Source of the DNA: JANNSX01 sp041397825
GTDB taxonomy: Bacteria; Pseudomonadota; Alphaproteobacteria; Rhizobiales; Hyphomicrobiaceae
Assembly: GCA_041397825.1 (NCBI GenBank)
Contig: JAWKVX010000008.1
Location: 48,779 to 112,778, forward strand
DNA: 64,000 bases
Reading direction: 5' to 3'
The translations under genes were made by a program, and so were the position numbers. Below are positions 15,977 to 27,887 of the stretch, piece after piece. Positions within the stretch are counted from its first letter, which is position 1; each line of letters begins with the position of its first letter. The notes beneath the pieces were generated by a model that saw only the letters and a program-made list of their open reading frames with translations, made no database searches and was not told the origin of the DNA.

Positions 15977-18064
15977 CTAAAGGGCGAAATCGGCCGCAGT
16001 CACCCCCACCAAACCCTTGAGCTCGATCTGCATGTCTGCGACCTTGTCGCCATTGCGATCGAGTTCAATAATCGTTTTGTCACCAGCGGTGCCTGCGGGA
16101 TCAATCTTCTGAACGCGAAGTTCTCCGGCGATGCCGCGGAAGGCCCCGGTCCCTCTGAAGATGAAGTCTTGATTGCCGGCCACCAGCGTGCTGGCATCGA
16201 TCGTGTGAACGTCGATCGTGTCCTGCAAATGAACGAAATCCGTGATGCGGTCGCGCGTGGCGGAGGTGACGCCGCTCTCATTGACGTTGTTGAAGTCGAA
16301 TGTGTCGTTGCCGTCGCCGCCTGTCATGGTGTCCCGGCCCTTGCCGCCGCGCAGCGTATCGTTGCCGACGAAGCCGCTCAAAACGTCATTGCCATCCAGA
16401 CCGCTGAGCAGGTTGTTGCCGAAATCGCCCGTCAGCCTGTTGGCCAGCGCGTTGCCGGTTGCCTTGAGATTCTCGGACGAGCCGCCATCGAGGATGACAC
16501 GCTCGACATTGGGGAGCAGCCGCAGATCGATGCTCAGCAGATTGGTCTGGATCGTGTCGATTCCACCGCCTGCCGCCTCGATAATCATATCGAATGGATC
16601 GTCGACATCGCCGTAGAAATCGTTACCGGTACCGCCGACAAGGATGTCGCGCCCCGCGCCGCCACTCAAATTGTCGTTGCCCGATCCGCCCGCCAGCTGA
16701 TCGTCGCCCGCGCCTCCTGACAGCTGGTCATTGCCCGAGCCGCCGCTCAGGATGTCGTTGCCGAGTCCACCACTCAATTGATCGTCGCCGTCGTTGCCGG
16801 CGATGATGTCGTCGCTTGCCAATCCGGCGATACGATCATTGCCGGCGTAGCCCGACAGGCGGTCCGCAAACATCGTGCCGACCACATGATCGTTGCCCAC
16901 CGTTCCATTCACGGCGATCGCCGAGTCGCGCGGATCGAACACGCCGAAGACGCTGCTGGTCGTACCGGCCAAGGATCGGTCGTAGCTGGCCACGAGACGT
17001 CCATCCGGCAGCACGGCGAGGGCGATATTGTTTTGGACGTTCTCGGCCGCATTGGCATTGATCCGGAACTCCGTGCCGGACTTGCTGGCATCGCGCTCGA
17101 AGAGCTGCCCGACCATGTCGTCGCTCACGTCGTCTTTCCAGGCCACGACAAAGCGTCCGTCAGGAAGCGCCAGAACCTGCGGGCCCGTCTGCGCACCGGC
17201 CGTCGTCGTGTTGATGGTGAGTTCGCCGCCGATCTTGGTCATGAACCGGGACAGCAGTTGCCCCTTGATGTCGCCGGTCACTTGGTCGGTCCAGACCGCC
17301 ATCAGATGTCCGTCGGCCAGTTGCGTGATCGATACGTCGAACTGCTCGCCCGCCGTCGACGTGTTCAGCGTCAATGATCCGAAGGCACCGCTGCTTTCGG
17401 ATACCTGGTGCGCGGCCACGTCTTTCTGACCCAGCGTGCTCCGCACATAGGCGATCGTCACCACATCGTTGCTGGCACTGCTCTGATTGTCGGCGACGAT
17501 CGAGATCGGCGCGAGTGCGTCGACCTGGGTGTCGACGATGATCTCGTTGCCGATCCGGCCGCCTGCGGCATCGAAGAATTGCGACCTGAGGGCCCCGGCG
17601 GAGTCGAACCAGGCCGCGACGAAGCCGCCGTTGGCGGTTGCCGCGATCGCCACGAATGGTGAACCGTTGGCGACCGTGGCATTGACAGGGAGAATGGACG
17701 TCGTGGCGACACCATTGGCATCGAACATCTGAAAGAGAGCGTCGGTGACGCCGAGCTGGGTCGCCGACTGGGCCTCCCAGGCGACGACGAAGCCGCCGCT
17801 TCCGAGCGCCGTGACCGTGGGCGAGTTCTCCTGGGCGCTCACTGTATCGATGAAGAACGAGGTATCTACCAACCCCGAGAACTCATCGATGGCGAACATC
17901 TTCACTTGAATGCGGGTCGTCGATATCGGCCCGGGGACGACACTGGTCTCGACGGACACGAGGGATCCGTTCGACAACCCGGCAAGCTTCGTGTCCATGG
18001 CAATCGTGCCGGTCACAGAGCCGATGCCGATCGGACCGATATCGAAGGGAACGGGCGTTGTCAT
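15977..18064 (-). CDS. RTX (hemolysin-type Ca-binding) protein with propeller-like N-terminal repeats
   Basis: A 695-residue acidic surface or secreted protein. Residues about 60-385 contain six similar blocks of about 50-60 residues centred on GG/DG-x-hydrophobic-VAW (GSGGFVVAWEA, NGGFVAAWFD, ADGHLMAVWTD, PDGRFVVAWKD and so on), which suggests a beta-propeller. Two arrays of calcium-binding nonapeptides follow (GGxGNDxLx pattern), separated by a stretch with NVERVILDGG. The tail (FDFNNVNES, ITDFVHLQDTIDV, final DFAL) matches type I secretion substrates. There is no N-terminal signal peptide. ATG 18064 has GGAG seven bases upstream; earlier ATGs at 18088/18091 lack one. No HlyB/HlyD/TolC genes are in the window. 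The gene is divergent from carB. Confidence 0.9.
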   Translation of the reverse strand: MTTPVPFDIGPIGIGSVTGTIAMDTKLAGLSNGSLVSVETSVVPGPISTTRIQVKMFAIDEFSGLVDTSFFIDTVSAQENSPTVTALGSGGFVVAWEAQSATQLGVTDALFQMFDANGVATTSILPVNATVANGSPFVAIAATANGGFVAAWFDSAGALRSQFFDAAGGRIGNEIIVDTQVDALAPISIVADNQSSASNDVVTIAYVRSTLGQKDVAAHQVSESSGAFGSLTLNTSTAGEQFDVSITQLADGHLMAVWTDQVTGDIKGQLLSRFMTKIGGELTINTTTAGAQTGPQVLALPDGRFVVAWKDDVSDDMVGQLFERDASKSGTEFRINANAAENVQNNIALAVLPDGRLVASYDRSLAGTTSSVFGVFDPRDSAIAVNGTVGNDHVVGTMFADRLSGYAGNDRIAGLASDDIIAGNDGDDQLSGGLGNDILSGGSGNDQLSGGAGDDQLAGGSGNDNLSGGAGRDILVGGTGNDFYGDVDDPFDMIIEAAGGGIDTIQTNLLSIDLRLLPNVERVILDGGSSENLKATGNALANRLTGDFGNNLLSGLDGNDVLSGFVGNDTLRGGKGRDTMTGGDGNDTFDFNNVNESGVTSATRDRITDFVHLQDTIDVHTIDASTLVAGNQDFIFRGTGAFRGIAGELRVQKIDPAGTAGDKTIIELDRNGDKVADMQIELKGLVGVTAADFAL
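16298..16890 (-). repeat. RTX nonapeptide arrays (two blocks)
   Basis: Tandem 27-base units encoding GGxGxDxLx calcium-binding nonapeptides. The larger block is at about 16615-16890 and a shorter one at about 16298-16445; the interval between them encodes a non-repeat spacer. Confidence 0.85.
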
Positions 18065-18325
18065 AGAAGCGCTCCAGCGGGAGGACATCATGAAGGTCTG
18101 ACCCGAGAGACGGCTCGCCACGCTCCGTACCCACCAGGTCAGAGGTCGGAGCATAGCGCGAGCGCCCGCAGCTCGCCAGGAGACGATTGTAACAAGGTAA
18201 GGGGCCTGTCAGGTCGGCCGATTCCGGACTGACGAATGGCCGCAGGAGCCAGTTTGAAAAACCCTGTCGACCGCCCACCGCCCCCTATAGCCAAGGCCTT
18301 CGCAGTGCAATAAAACTCCGGCCCG

Positions 18326-21607
<3,282 letters not shown>

Positions 21608-21831
21608 GAGGGCGACGCGCCGCGCAACCGGGAGTGAGCCGAGGGGGATGCCTCGCCCGCCGAGGCTGGTCCGGGTAGACTGGTCAAGCGGATGATTCCT
21701 CATTAACCTGACTTGCCTGTTTTTTGGCGGAGCGCCGTTCCGCCCCAAAGCCCAGCGTGACACGGTCAACCCAGTGCTCCCCGAGGACGGGACGGGGCAG
21801 GCCGGATTTTGAGAACGGAAGGTCGACGGAC

Positions 21832-22311
21832 ATGGCAATGGACAAGGTGCCGATGACGATCGAGGGGTTTCAGAAGCTGGAGGCCGAGTTGCAGCGGCTG
21901 AAAGCCGTCGAGCGCCCGCGGATCATCCAGGCGATCGCCGAGGCGCGCTCGCATGGCGACCTGTCCGAGAACGCCGAGTATCATGCGGCGAAAGAGCAGC
22001 AGGGCCTGAACGAGGCTCGCGTGGCCGAACTCGAGGACAAGGTCTCGCGCGCCGACATCATCGATGTGACGAAGCTCTCTGGCGACACGGTCAAGTTCGG
22101 CGCCACCGTGCGGCTCGTCGACGAGGACACCGATGAGAAAGTGGCCTACCAGATCGTCGGCGAGTACGAGGCGAGCGTTCGCGACGGCAAGGTGTCCATC
22201 ACCTCTCCGATCGCCCGTGCGCTGATCGGCAAGAAGAAGGGCGATTCCGTCGAGGTCAACACGCCGAAGGGCGCCAAGAGCTACGAGATCCTCGGCGTCA
22301 AGTTCAAGTAG
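21832..22311 (+). CDS. greA: Transcription elongation factor GreA
   Basis: A 160-residue factor that enters the RNA polymerase secondary channel and stimulates cleavage of backtracked transcripts. The N-terminal coiled-coil hairpin (about 1-75) ends at the conserved acidic tip, HGDLSENAEYHAAKEQQ, which supplies the catalytic carboxylates. The C-terminal FKBP-like domain includes GATVRLVDEDT and SPIARALIGKKKGD. ATG 21832 has GGAAGG (21817-21822) nine bases upstream; a second ATG at 21838 would give a 15-base gap. The gene follows carB by 224 bases, a gap that includes a T6 run and a hairpin with no clear terminator. Confidence 0.97.
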   Translation: MAMDKVPMTIEGFQKLEAELQRLKAVERPRIIQAIAEARSHGDLSENAEYHAAKEQQGLNEARVAELEDKVSRADIIDVTKLSGDTVKFGATVRLVDEDTDEKVAYQIVGEYEASVRDGKVSITSPIARALIGKKKGDSVEVNTPKGAKSYEILGVKFK

Positions 22312-22351
22312 GGCGCTGGACGTCCTTTCGATGTCATAGGAGGGGTGGCGC

Positions 22352-23584
22352 ATGTCCGACCTCCGAGTGCAATGCTGCATTGCTGGCGGCGGGCCGGCTG
22401 GACTCGTGCTCGGCTACCTGCTCGCGCGCGCGGGAGTCCAGGTCGCCGTGCTCGAGAAGCATGCCGACTTCCTGCGCGATTTCAGAGGTGACACGATCCA
22501 CCCCTCGACACTCGAGGTCATGCGGGAGCTTGGCCTCGTCGACGCGTTTCTCCAACTACCGCACGAGAAGGTTTCGCGTCTGCAGGCTCAGTTCGGGGAT
22601 CAGGTCTACACCGTTGCCGATTTTTCCGCGTTGCCCGTCGGCTGCCGCTTCATCGCGCTTATGCCGCAATGGGACTTCCTGAGCTTCATCGCCGAGCGCG
22701 CCAAGCCATATCCAGCTTTCAAGCTGCTGATGCCTGCGAAGGCTGTAGGGCTGATCGAGGAGCATGGTGAGATCAAGGGTGTGAAGGTCGAGACTGGGGG
22801 CCGTGTCTCGAGCATCCTCGCAGATCTCGTGGTGGCTGCCGATGGCCGGCATTCCGACATGCGCAACGCGGCTGGTTTGACGCCCCAGTCATTTGGTGCG
22901 CCGATGGATGTCCTCTGGTTCCGCCTGTCGCGCCGAGCTGACGATCCGGCAACGACGATGGGCCGCATCGATCGTGGGCGGATCTTCATCCAGCTCAACC
23001 GCGGCGACTATTGGCAATGTGCCTATGTCATTCCGAAGGGCCGGGCCGAGGCGATCAAGGCCGCAGGGCTCGACCCGTTCTGGGACGCCCTTCTCGCGGC
23101 CGAGCCCGCTTTCGCCTCGCGACGGTCCGAGATCACGTCCGTCGACGATCTCAAGCTCCTGTCGGTTCAAATCGATCGTTTGCCGAAGTGGCACAGGACA
23201 GGCTTTCTCGCGATCGGCGATGCCGCACACGCCATGTCACCCGTCGGGGGCGTCGGCATCAATCTGGCTATTCAGGACTCGGTTGCGACCGCGAACCTGC
23301 TTTGGCAACCGCTGCGATCCGGGACACTGACGAACGCCGATCTCGCGCGGGTTCAGGCCAGACGCAACCCACCGACCCGCCTGACGCAGCGCCTGCAGAT
23401 CACCATGCAAAAGGCCATCATAGCGCCGGCTTTGGCAGGCGAGGACGTCATCCGTGCGCCAATGCCGGTCCGCCTCTTGGACCGCATCCCATGGCTGCGC
23501 CAGTTTCCTGCACGGCTCATCGGTCTGGGATTTCGTCCCGAGCACATCTCCCCGGCGCTCAGTCGATCATTCGCCGACGGGTAA
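22352..23584 (+). CDS. FAD-dependent aromatic monooxygenase (UbiH/PHBH family)
   Basis: A 410-residue flavoprotein hydroxylase. The N-terminal dinucleotide-binding motif reads CCIAGGGPAGLVLGYLLARAG, an NAD(P)H/FAD contact motif occurs around VVAADGRHSDMR, and the second FAD motif is FLAIGDAAHAMSPVGGVGIN. These are the three hallmarks of class A monooxygenases. The substrate is not determined; the family acts on phenolic and quinone-precursor rings. The start has GGAGG in ATAGGAGGGG. The stop lies inside the convergent Lrp-family gene (18-base overlap), so the gene may be co-expressed with greA and opposed by the regulator. Confidence 0.9.
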   Translation: MSDLRVQCCIAGGGPAGLVLGYLLARAGVQVAVLEKHADFLRDFRGDTIHPSTLEVMRELGLVDAFLQLPHEKVSRLQAQFGDQVYTVADFSALPVGCRFIALMPQWDFLSFIAERAKPYPAFKLLMPAKAVGLIEEHGEIKGVKVETGGRVSSILADLVVAADGRHSDMRNAAGLTPQSFGAPMDVLWFRLSRRADDPATTMGRIDRGRIFIQLNRGDYWQCAYVIPKGRAEAIKAAGLDPFWDALLAAEPAFASRRSEITSVDDLKLLSVQIDRLPKWHRTGFLAIGDAAHAMSPVGGVGINLAIQDSVATANLLWQPLRSGTLTNADLARVQARRNPPTRLTQRLQITMQKAIIAPALAGEDVIRAPMPVRLLDRIPWLRQFPARLIGLGFRPEHISPALSRSFADG

Positions 23585-24049
23585 GCTCAGCGGCGCAACC
23601 GCGTCGGCCTTGGCCGTCCGGATCACCAGTGCCGTTTTGACGCTCGCCACATTGGGCGCCGCCGTCAGCTTGCCGATCACGAAGTCCTGGAAGCTCTGCA
23701 GATCGGGAGCGACGCACTTTAGCATGTAGTCGATCTCGCCCGAGAGCATCGTGCATTCCCGGACGATCGGCCAGCCGGCGACGCGCTCCTCGAATGCCGT
23801 GAGGTCGCTCTCGGACTGGTTGGCCAGGCCGACCATCGCAAAGGCCGTCAGCGAGAAACCGAGCTTGCCGGCATCGAGCAAGGCCCGGTAGCCGGTGATG
23901 ATGCCGGCCTCCTCGAGGGCGCGCACACGCCTGAGGCACGGCGGGGCCGAGATCCCGACCCGGCTCGCGAGCTCGACGTTCGTCATACGACCGTCCGACT
24001 GCAGTTCGGCCAGGATCCGCCGGTCGATGTCATCAAGCTTGACCTTCAT
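23567..24049 (-). CDS. Lrp/AsnC-family transcription regulator
   Basis: A 160-residue Lrp-type regulator. The N-terminal helix-turn-helix (about 8-55) includes DDIDRRILAELQSDGR and the family-typical VELASRVGISAPPCLRRVR. The C-terminal RAM/ligand-binding beta-alpha-beta domain spans about 70-150 (FAMVGLANQ, ECTMLSGEIDYMLKC). By family it senses an amino acid and often controls adjacent genes and its own promoter. It is divergent from the ELM1-like gene with a 163-base gap. Its last 18 coding bases overlap the 3' end of the convergent monooxygenase gene. Confidence 0.93.
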   Translation of the reverse strand: MKVKLDDIDRRILAELQSDGRMTNVELASRVGISAPPCLRRVRALEEAGIITGYRALLDAGKLGFSLTAFAMVGLANQSESDLTAFEERVAGWPIVRECTMLSGEIDYMLKCVAPDLQSFQDFVIGKLTAAPNVASVKTALVIRTAKADAVAPLSLPVGE

Positions 24050-24212
24050 GAGCCTCCTAGGACGCCAAACGCGACATCAGGCCTGTGTTCGCCATCGGCT
24101 GTCCGGCGTTAATTTAGCGCGCGACTCGGGTGATCCGCAATATTTGGCAACGATCTCCGCTGGACGCGCAAGTATCGGCCGGGTTGGCGCAATATCTTGT
24201 CACGGAGAGGGA

Positions 24213-25208
24213 ATGAGCAAGCCATTCGCCGGTCAGCCCTGCTGGATCATCACCGACGGCAAGGCGGGCATGGATGTCCAGTGCATCGGCATCGCCCATG
24301 CGCTCGGCGCTCGCTACGAGCTGAAGCACGTGACCCCGCACGGCATCTACCGCACGCTGGCGCCCTACGGCCCGGTCGATCCCAAGGAGCGGTTCGCGGC
24401 CCCCGGCACGCCCTTTGCCCCACCTTTTCCGCCCCTCGCGATCGCCACGGGCCGGGCGTCCATTCCCTACATCCGGGCTCTTGGCCGCCGCGCGGGACTG
24501 GCGACCTACCGCCTGGTCCTGCAAGACCCCAAGACGCGGGCCGGCATCGCCGATCTCATCTGGGTGCCGGAGCACGACCGCCGACGCGGCCCCAACGTCA
24601 TCCGCACGCTGACGGCTCCCCACAGCTTCACCGCCGAGCGCCTGTCTGCCCTTCGCGCCCGACTCCCCGACTGGCTGACCGCCCTGCCCTCCCCGCGGGT
24701 CGGCGTCGTGCTCGGCGGCAAGAATGGCGTCTACCGCTTCACCGAGGCGGACGACGACCGGCTCCAACGCTGCCTCCATGCCTTGTCGGAGCTCGGAGCG
24801 AGCTTCCTCGTCACGCCATCGCGCCGAACGCACAAGCGGCTGATCGCGGCCGTCGAAGCCGCGACCGAGGGCAGCCCGCGTGTGATCTGGGACGGTGCCG
24901 GCGACAATCCCTATCCCCAGATGCTGGCCGGGGCCGATCTCCTGGTGGTGACGGCCGACAGCGTCAACATGACCGGCGAGGCTTGTGCCACCGGCAAGCC
25001 TGTCTACGTCTTCTCGCCATCGGGAGGCTCGCCGAAGTTTCGCCGCTTTCACGAGGCCCTGCGGCGTCATGGCGCGACACGCGCGCTCGATGAGCCCCTA
25101 AGCCGCATTGAAGCATGGTCCTACCCACCCTTAGACTCCGCCCACACCATTGCTGCGGAGATTGAGCAGCGTTGGATGCGCCGTAGAGCAACGCTCGGAG
25201 CCGCGTGA
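24213..25208 (+). CDS. ELM1-like (mitochondrial fission ELM1 family) protein
   Basis: A 331-residue protein of the ELM1/DUF1022 family, shared by alphaproteobacteria and plant mitochondria, where ELM1 recruits the dynamin DRP3A. The bacterial role is unknown. The fold resembles GT-B glycosyltransferases: an N-terminal half with CWIITDGKAGMDVQCIGIA and LIWVPEHDRRRGPNV, a glycine-rich VGVVLGGKNGVYRF, and a C-terminal Rossmann-like half with VVTADSVNMTGEACATGKPV and FSPSGGSPKFRRFH. The ATG at 24213 has GGAGAGG directly upstream. The 2OG oxygenase gene follows after 67 bases on the same strand and may be co-expressed. I infer a glycan or envelope role only from the fold resemblance. Confidence 0.9.
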   Translation: MSKPFAGQPCWIITDGKAGMDVQCIGIAHALGARYELKHVTPHGIYRTLAPYGPVDPKERFAAPGTPFAPPFPPLAIATGRASIPYIRALGRRAGLATYRLVLQDPKTRAGIADLIWVPEHDRRRGPNVIRTLTAPHSFTAERLSALRARLPDWLTALPSPRVGVVLGGKNGVYRFTEADDDRLQRCLHALSELGASFLVTPSRRTHKRLIAAVEAATEGSPRVIWDGAGDNPYPQMLAGADLLVVTADSVNMTGEACATGKPVYVFSPSGGSPKFRRFHEALRRHGATRALDEPLSRIEAWSYPPLDSAHTIAAEIEQRWMRRRATLGAA

Positions 25209-25275
25209 GGCCGAGCAGAACATAATCCGCTCGCGGCGGATTGGAATTGATGCATAGAGCCAGGGCTGAGACCAA

Positions 25276-25896
25276 ATGGGCCTCTTGAATTTCGATAAGC
25301 TTGCCAGCGCCGCCGTCCAGACCGAGCCATTCGAGTATCTTATCGTTCCGGGATTTCTGTCGCCCCAGAACCTGTCACGAGTCGTCGGCGACTATCCCAA
25401 CCTCAAGGGTGGCTCGTATCCGCTCGAGGAGGTGGCGATGACGCAGGTCCTCGGCGAGCTGATCGAGGAGCTCGACGGTCCCGAGTTCGAGCGTCTCGTC
25501 AGCGACAAGTTCGGCGTGTCCCTCGCCGGCAAACCGAAGATGTACTCGCTCCGCGGCTATTGCCGCGCCAGCGACGGCAAGATTCATACCGACAGCAAAG
25601 ACAAAATCATCACCGTTCTCCTGTATCTCAACGACAACTGGAAGAGCCGGGAAGGCGGCAAGCTGCGACTGCTCAGGAGCGGCACCGACCTCAATGCCTT
25701 CGCCGCCGAGGTTCCACCCGACAACGGCACGCTCCTCGTCTTCAAGCGCTCGGAGAGCTCCTGGCATGGCCACGAGCCGTTCGAGGGCGTGCGGCGCTCG
25801 ATCCAGATGAATTGGATGGTGTCCGAGGGCAAGCGCGGCTTCCACAAGCTGCGTCATCAGATCTCGGCGCGCCTGAAGAAGCTGGTCGCGGCATAG
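25276..25896 (+). CDS. Fe(II)/2-oxoglutarate-dependent oxygenase
   Basis: A 206-residue oxygenase with the double-stranded beta-helix fold. The iron ligands are visible as the HTD triad (GKIHTDSKDK, about residues 97-99) and a distal His in SWHGHEPFEG; the Arg of VRRSIQMNW would bind the 2-oxoglutarate carboxylate. YLNDNW and LVFKRSES are typical strand motifs of the prolyl-hydroxylase-like subgroup. Cytoplasmic, with no signal peptide. Substrate unknown. It follows the ELM1-like gene closely and precedes the racemase-family gene by 109 bases. Confidence 0.88.
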   Translation: MGLLNFDKLASAAVQTEPFEYLIVPGFLSPQNLSRVVGDYPNLKGGSYPLEEVAMTQVLGELIEELDGPEFERLVSDKFGVSLAGKPKMYSLRGYCRASDGKIHTDSKDKIITVLLYLNDNWKSREGGKLRLLRSGTDLNAFAAEVPPDNGTLLVFKRSESSWHGHEPFEGVRRSIQMNWMVSEGKRGFHKLRHQISARLKKLVAA

Positions 25897-26005
25897 GCCG
25901 CTCTGCCGAACCTGCAGGTCAGGACTGACGGAACGCCGGGCTGACGGCGTGGCCCGGCACGGCGAATTGCATTAGGCTCGCCCCGTCCAATCCAGGGAGA
26001 GCATC

Positions 26006-26803
26006 ATGACCGCATCCACCAATGGCTGGCAGAAGCTCGAGGCGACGTTCGGCGGCGGGCCCGGCGCGGGCTGGAGCTACGGCTTCATCGGCCTCGCGAC
26101 CGACCGGGCCTGCGAGCACGACGTGCGCGCCTTCCTCCCTGACGACGAAACGGTCGAGCTGTTCGGCGTCCGAGTGCCGATGGCCACAGTCGCGACGAAC
26201 GAGACGCTGGCCGCGCTCAGCGACCACGTCGGCGAAGCTGCCCGCAACATCATGCCATGGGGCCGGCTGGACGCCATCGGCTTCGGTTGCACGTCAGGGT
26301 CTGTCGCCGTTGGCACCAGCCTGCTCGCCCGGAAGATCAACGCGGAGAAACCCGGCGTACCGGTCGTTAACCCGGTCGACGGTGCGATCGAGGCCCTGCG
26401 CTTGCTCGGGGCCAGCCGGATCGCCCTCCTCACGCCCTATCAGGCGGGCCCGAGCGCGCTCATCGAGAACTACTTCGGAGAGAGCGGCCTCGAAGCCGTG
26501 ACCAAGGCGAGCTTCTTCCTCGACGGCGATCCGGACATGAATCGCGTCTCGGCCGAATGCCTGATCGAGGCCGGTGCGCAACTCGGCAGTCACCGCCAGG
26601 CCGAGGCGCTCTTCATATCCTGCACCGGCCTCGTCACCCACAAGGTCATCGCTCCTCTCGAGGCGCGGCTCGGCAAGCCGGTCGTCACCTCCAACCAGGC
26701 GCTCACCTGGGGCATGCTGCGGGCAGCGGGCGATCGTCGTCCGTTGAAGGGGCGCGGCCGGCTGTTCGAACTCGCTCCGGCGAAAGCCAAGGCGGCGGAG
26801 TAA
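26006..26803 (+). CDS. Asp/Glu racemase-superfamily enzyme (maleate isomerase / EutA-like)
   Basis: A 265-residue enzyme of the superfamily that includes maleate cis-trans isomerase, arylmalonate decarboxylase and ectoine-utilisation protein EutA. The two catalytic-type cysteines are present, one in IGFGCTSGSVAVG (about residue 95) and one in FISCTGLVTH (about residue 212), with NPVDGAIEALRLLG and ALLTPYQAGPS between them. It would isomerise or racemise an acidic substrate by proton transfer without cofactors; the exact substrate cannot be read. ATG 26006 follows GGGAGAG. It is 16 bases upstream of the phytanoyl-CoA dioxygenase-like gene, so the pair is probably one operon. Confidence 0.85.
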   Translation: MTASTNGWQKLEATFGGGPGAGWSYGFIGLATDRACEHDVRAFLPDDETVELFGVRVPMATVATNETLAALSDHVGEAARNIMPWGRLDAIGFGCTSGSVAVGTSLLARKINAEKPGVPVVNPVDGAIEALRLLGASRIALLTPYQAGPSALIENYFGESGLEAVTKASFFLDGDPDMNRVSAECLIEAGAQLGSHRQAEALFISCTGLVTHKVIAPLEARLGKPVVTSNQALTWGMLRAAGDRRPLKGRGRLFELAPAKAKAAE

Positions 26804-26819
26804 CTCGGGAGCGACGGAT

Positions 26820-27755
26820 ATGAGCGATCACGCGCCGCTCCCCTGGACCGAGCAGGAGCTACCCAGGCAGACCCGCGATGCCGCCCGTCTCATGGCTGAT
26901 CTCGTTACGTTCGGCTATTGCATCATCGAGCGCGCGCTCGAGGGCAAGACGCTCGAAGCGGTCCAGAAGCGCCTCGTCGCGCAGGCGGCGGCCGAGCGCC
27001 AAATGCACAACAACAAGAACCCGGCCAACATGGACCCGGTCAATCAATGGGTCGGCATGCTCTTGAACAAGGGCGACATCTTCTTCGAGCTCGTCAGGCA
27101 TCCGATCGCCATGCCCCTCGTCGAGCACCTGATCGGCGCGGATTACGTGATCTCCTGCGTCGATGCGCAGATCCAGCATCCGGGGGCCGGTGTCATGCCA
27201 CTGCATACCGATCAGTGGTGGATGCCGGCGCCGGAGCAGCCGGGCGTGCGCCCCGAGCGGCCGGCCGACCGCCGACGCCTGAAGAACGGCTCACTCGATC
27301 CGACGCCATCGACAGCGCCGATCGCGCCGATCGCCTGCGCCAACGTCATGTGGATGGTGAGCGACTTCACCGAGGAGATGGGAGCAACCCGCGTCGTGCC
27401 ACGCAGTCACTTGAGCGGCCGCCAGCCCGATCCGTCCGTGCCGCACAAGGTGCCCTCGGTGGCGGCCGTCGGCCCCGCCGGCACCGCCTTCGTCTTCGAT
27501 GCGCGCCTGTGGCACGGCGCCTATGCCAATCGCACGGACAAGGCCCGCTATGGCATCACCACCGTCGGCAACGGCCCACAGTTCAGGCAGCTCGAGAACT
27601 ACACGCGAGGCCTCCGCCCCGAGGTGATGGCGCGCACACCACCCGAGATGCTGCGCCGGCTTGGCTTCGCCGTGTGGAATGGCTACGGGCACACCGGCAA
27701 CTCGGAAGAGGCCGTCACCTCGCCAGGGAGCGACGTGCTGGGCGAGCTGGGGTAG
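26820..27755 (+). CDS. Phytanoyl-CoA dioxygenase (PhyH) family protein
   Basis: A 311-residue Fe(II)/2-oxoglutarate oxygenase. Iron ligands: His and Asp in MPLHTDQWWMP and the distal His in LWHGAYANRTD; the 2OG-binding Arg follows in KARYGITT. Other family blocks are NWxG-like NQWVGMLLN and ATRVVPRSHLSGR. It lies 16 bases downstream of the maleate-isomerase-like gene. It probably hydroxylates a small carboxylate or CoA-linked substrate, but the family is broad. No transporter or ligase gene next to the pair narrows the substrate. Confidence 0.88.
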   Translation: MSDHAPLPWTEQELPRQTRDAARLMADLVTFGYCIIERALEGKTLEAVQKRLVAQAAAERQMHNNKNPANMDPVNQWVGMLLNKGDIFFELVRHPIAMPLVEHLIGADYVISCVDAQIQHPGAGVMPLHTDQWWMPAPEQPGVRPERPADRRRLKNGSLDPTPSTAPIAPIACANVMWMVSDFTEEMGATRVVPRSHLSGRQPDPSVPHKVPSVAAVGPAGTAFVFDARLWHGAYANRTDKARYGITTVGNGPQFRQLENYTRGLRPEVMARTPPEMLRRLGFAVWNGYGHTGNSEEAVTSPGSDVLGELG

Positions 27756-27887
27756 GCGGATGCTTGGCGTCGCGCGGCTGACACCGGCGTCCGAGGCGCT
27801 GGCTTCGGGCCGCTTCGCGCCCCCTGCTCCAGCCGACAGCTCGACCCCAGCCCTGCCCTCAGCGGAATCGCCGGCGGTTCCACAAAG

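Noticed and set aside
18187..18195. TTGTAACAA symmetric element before carB
   Set aside because: The symmetry is short (4 bp arms) and lies about 130 bases from the start without promoter elements; chance is likely.
21718..21750. T-run and hairpin between carB and greA as an intrinsic terminator
   Set aside because: The run of T lies before the GGCGGA/TCCGCC stem on the plus strand and becomes A on the minus strand, so neither orientation gives a stem followed by U.
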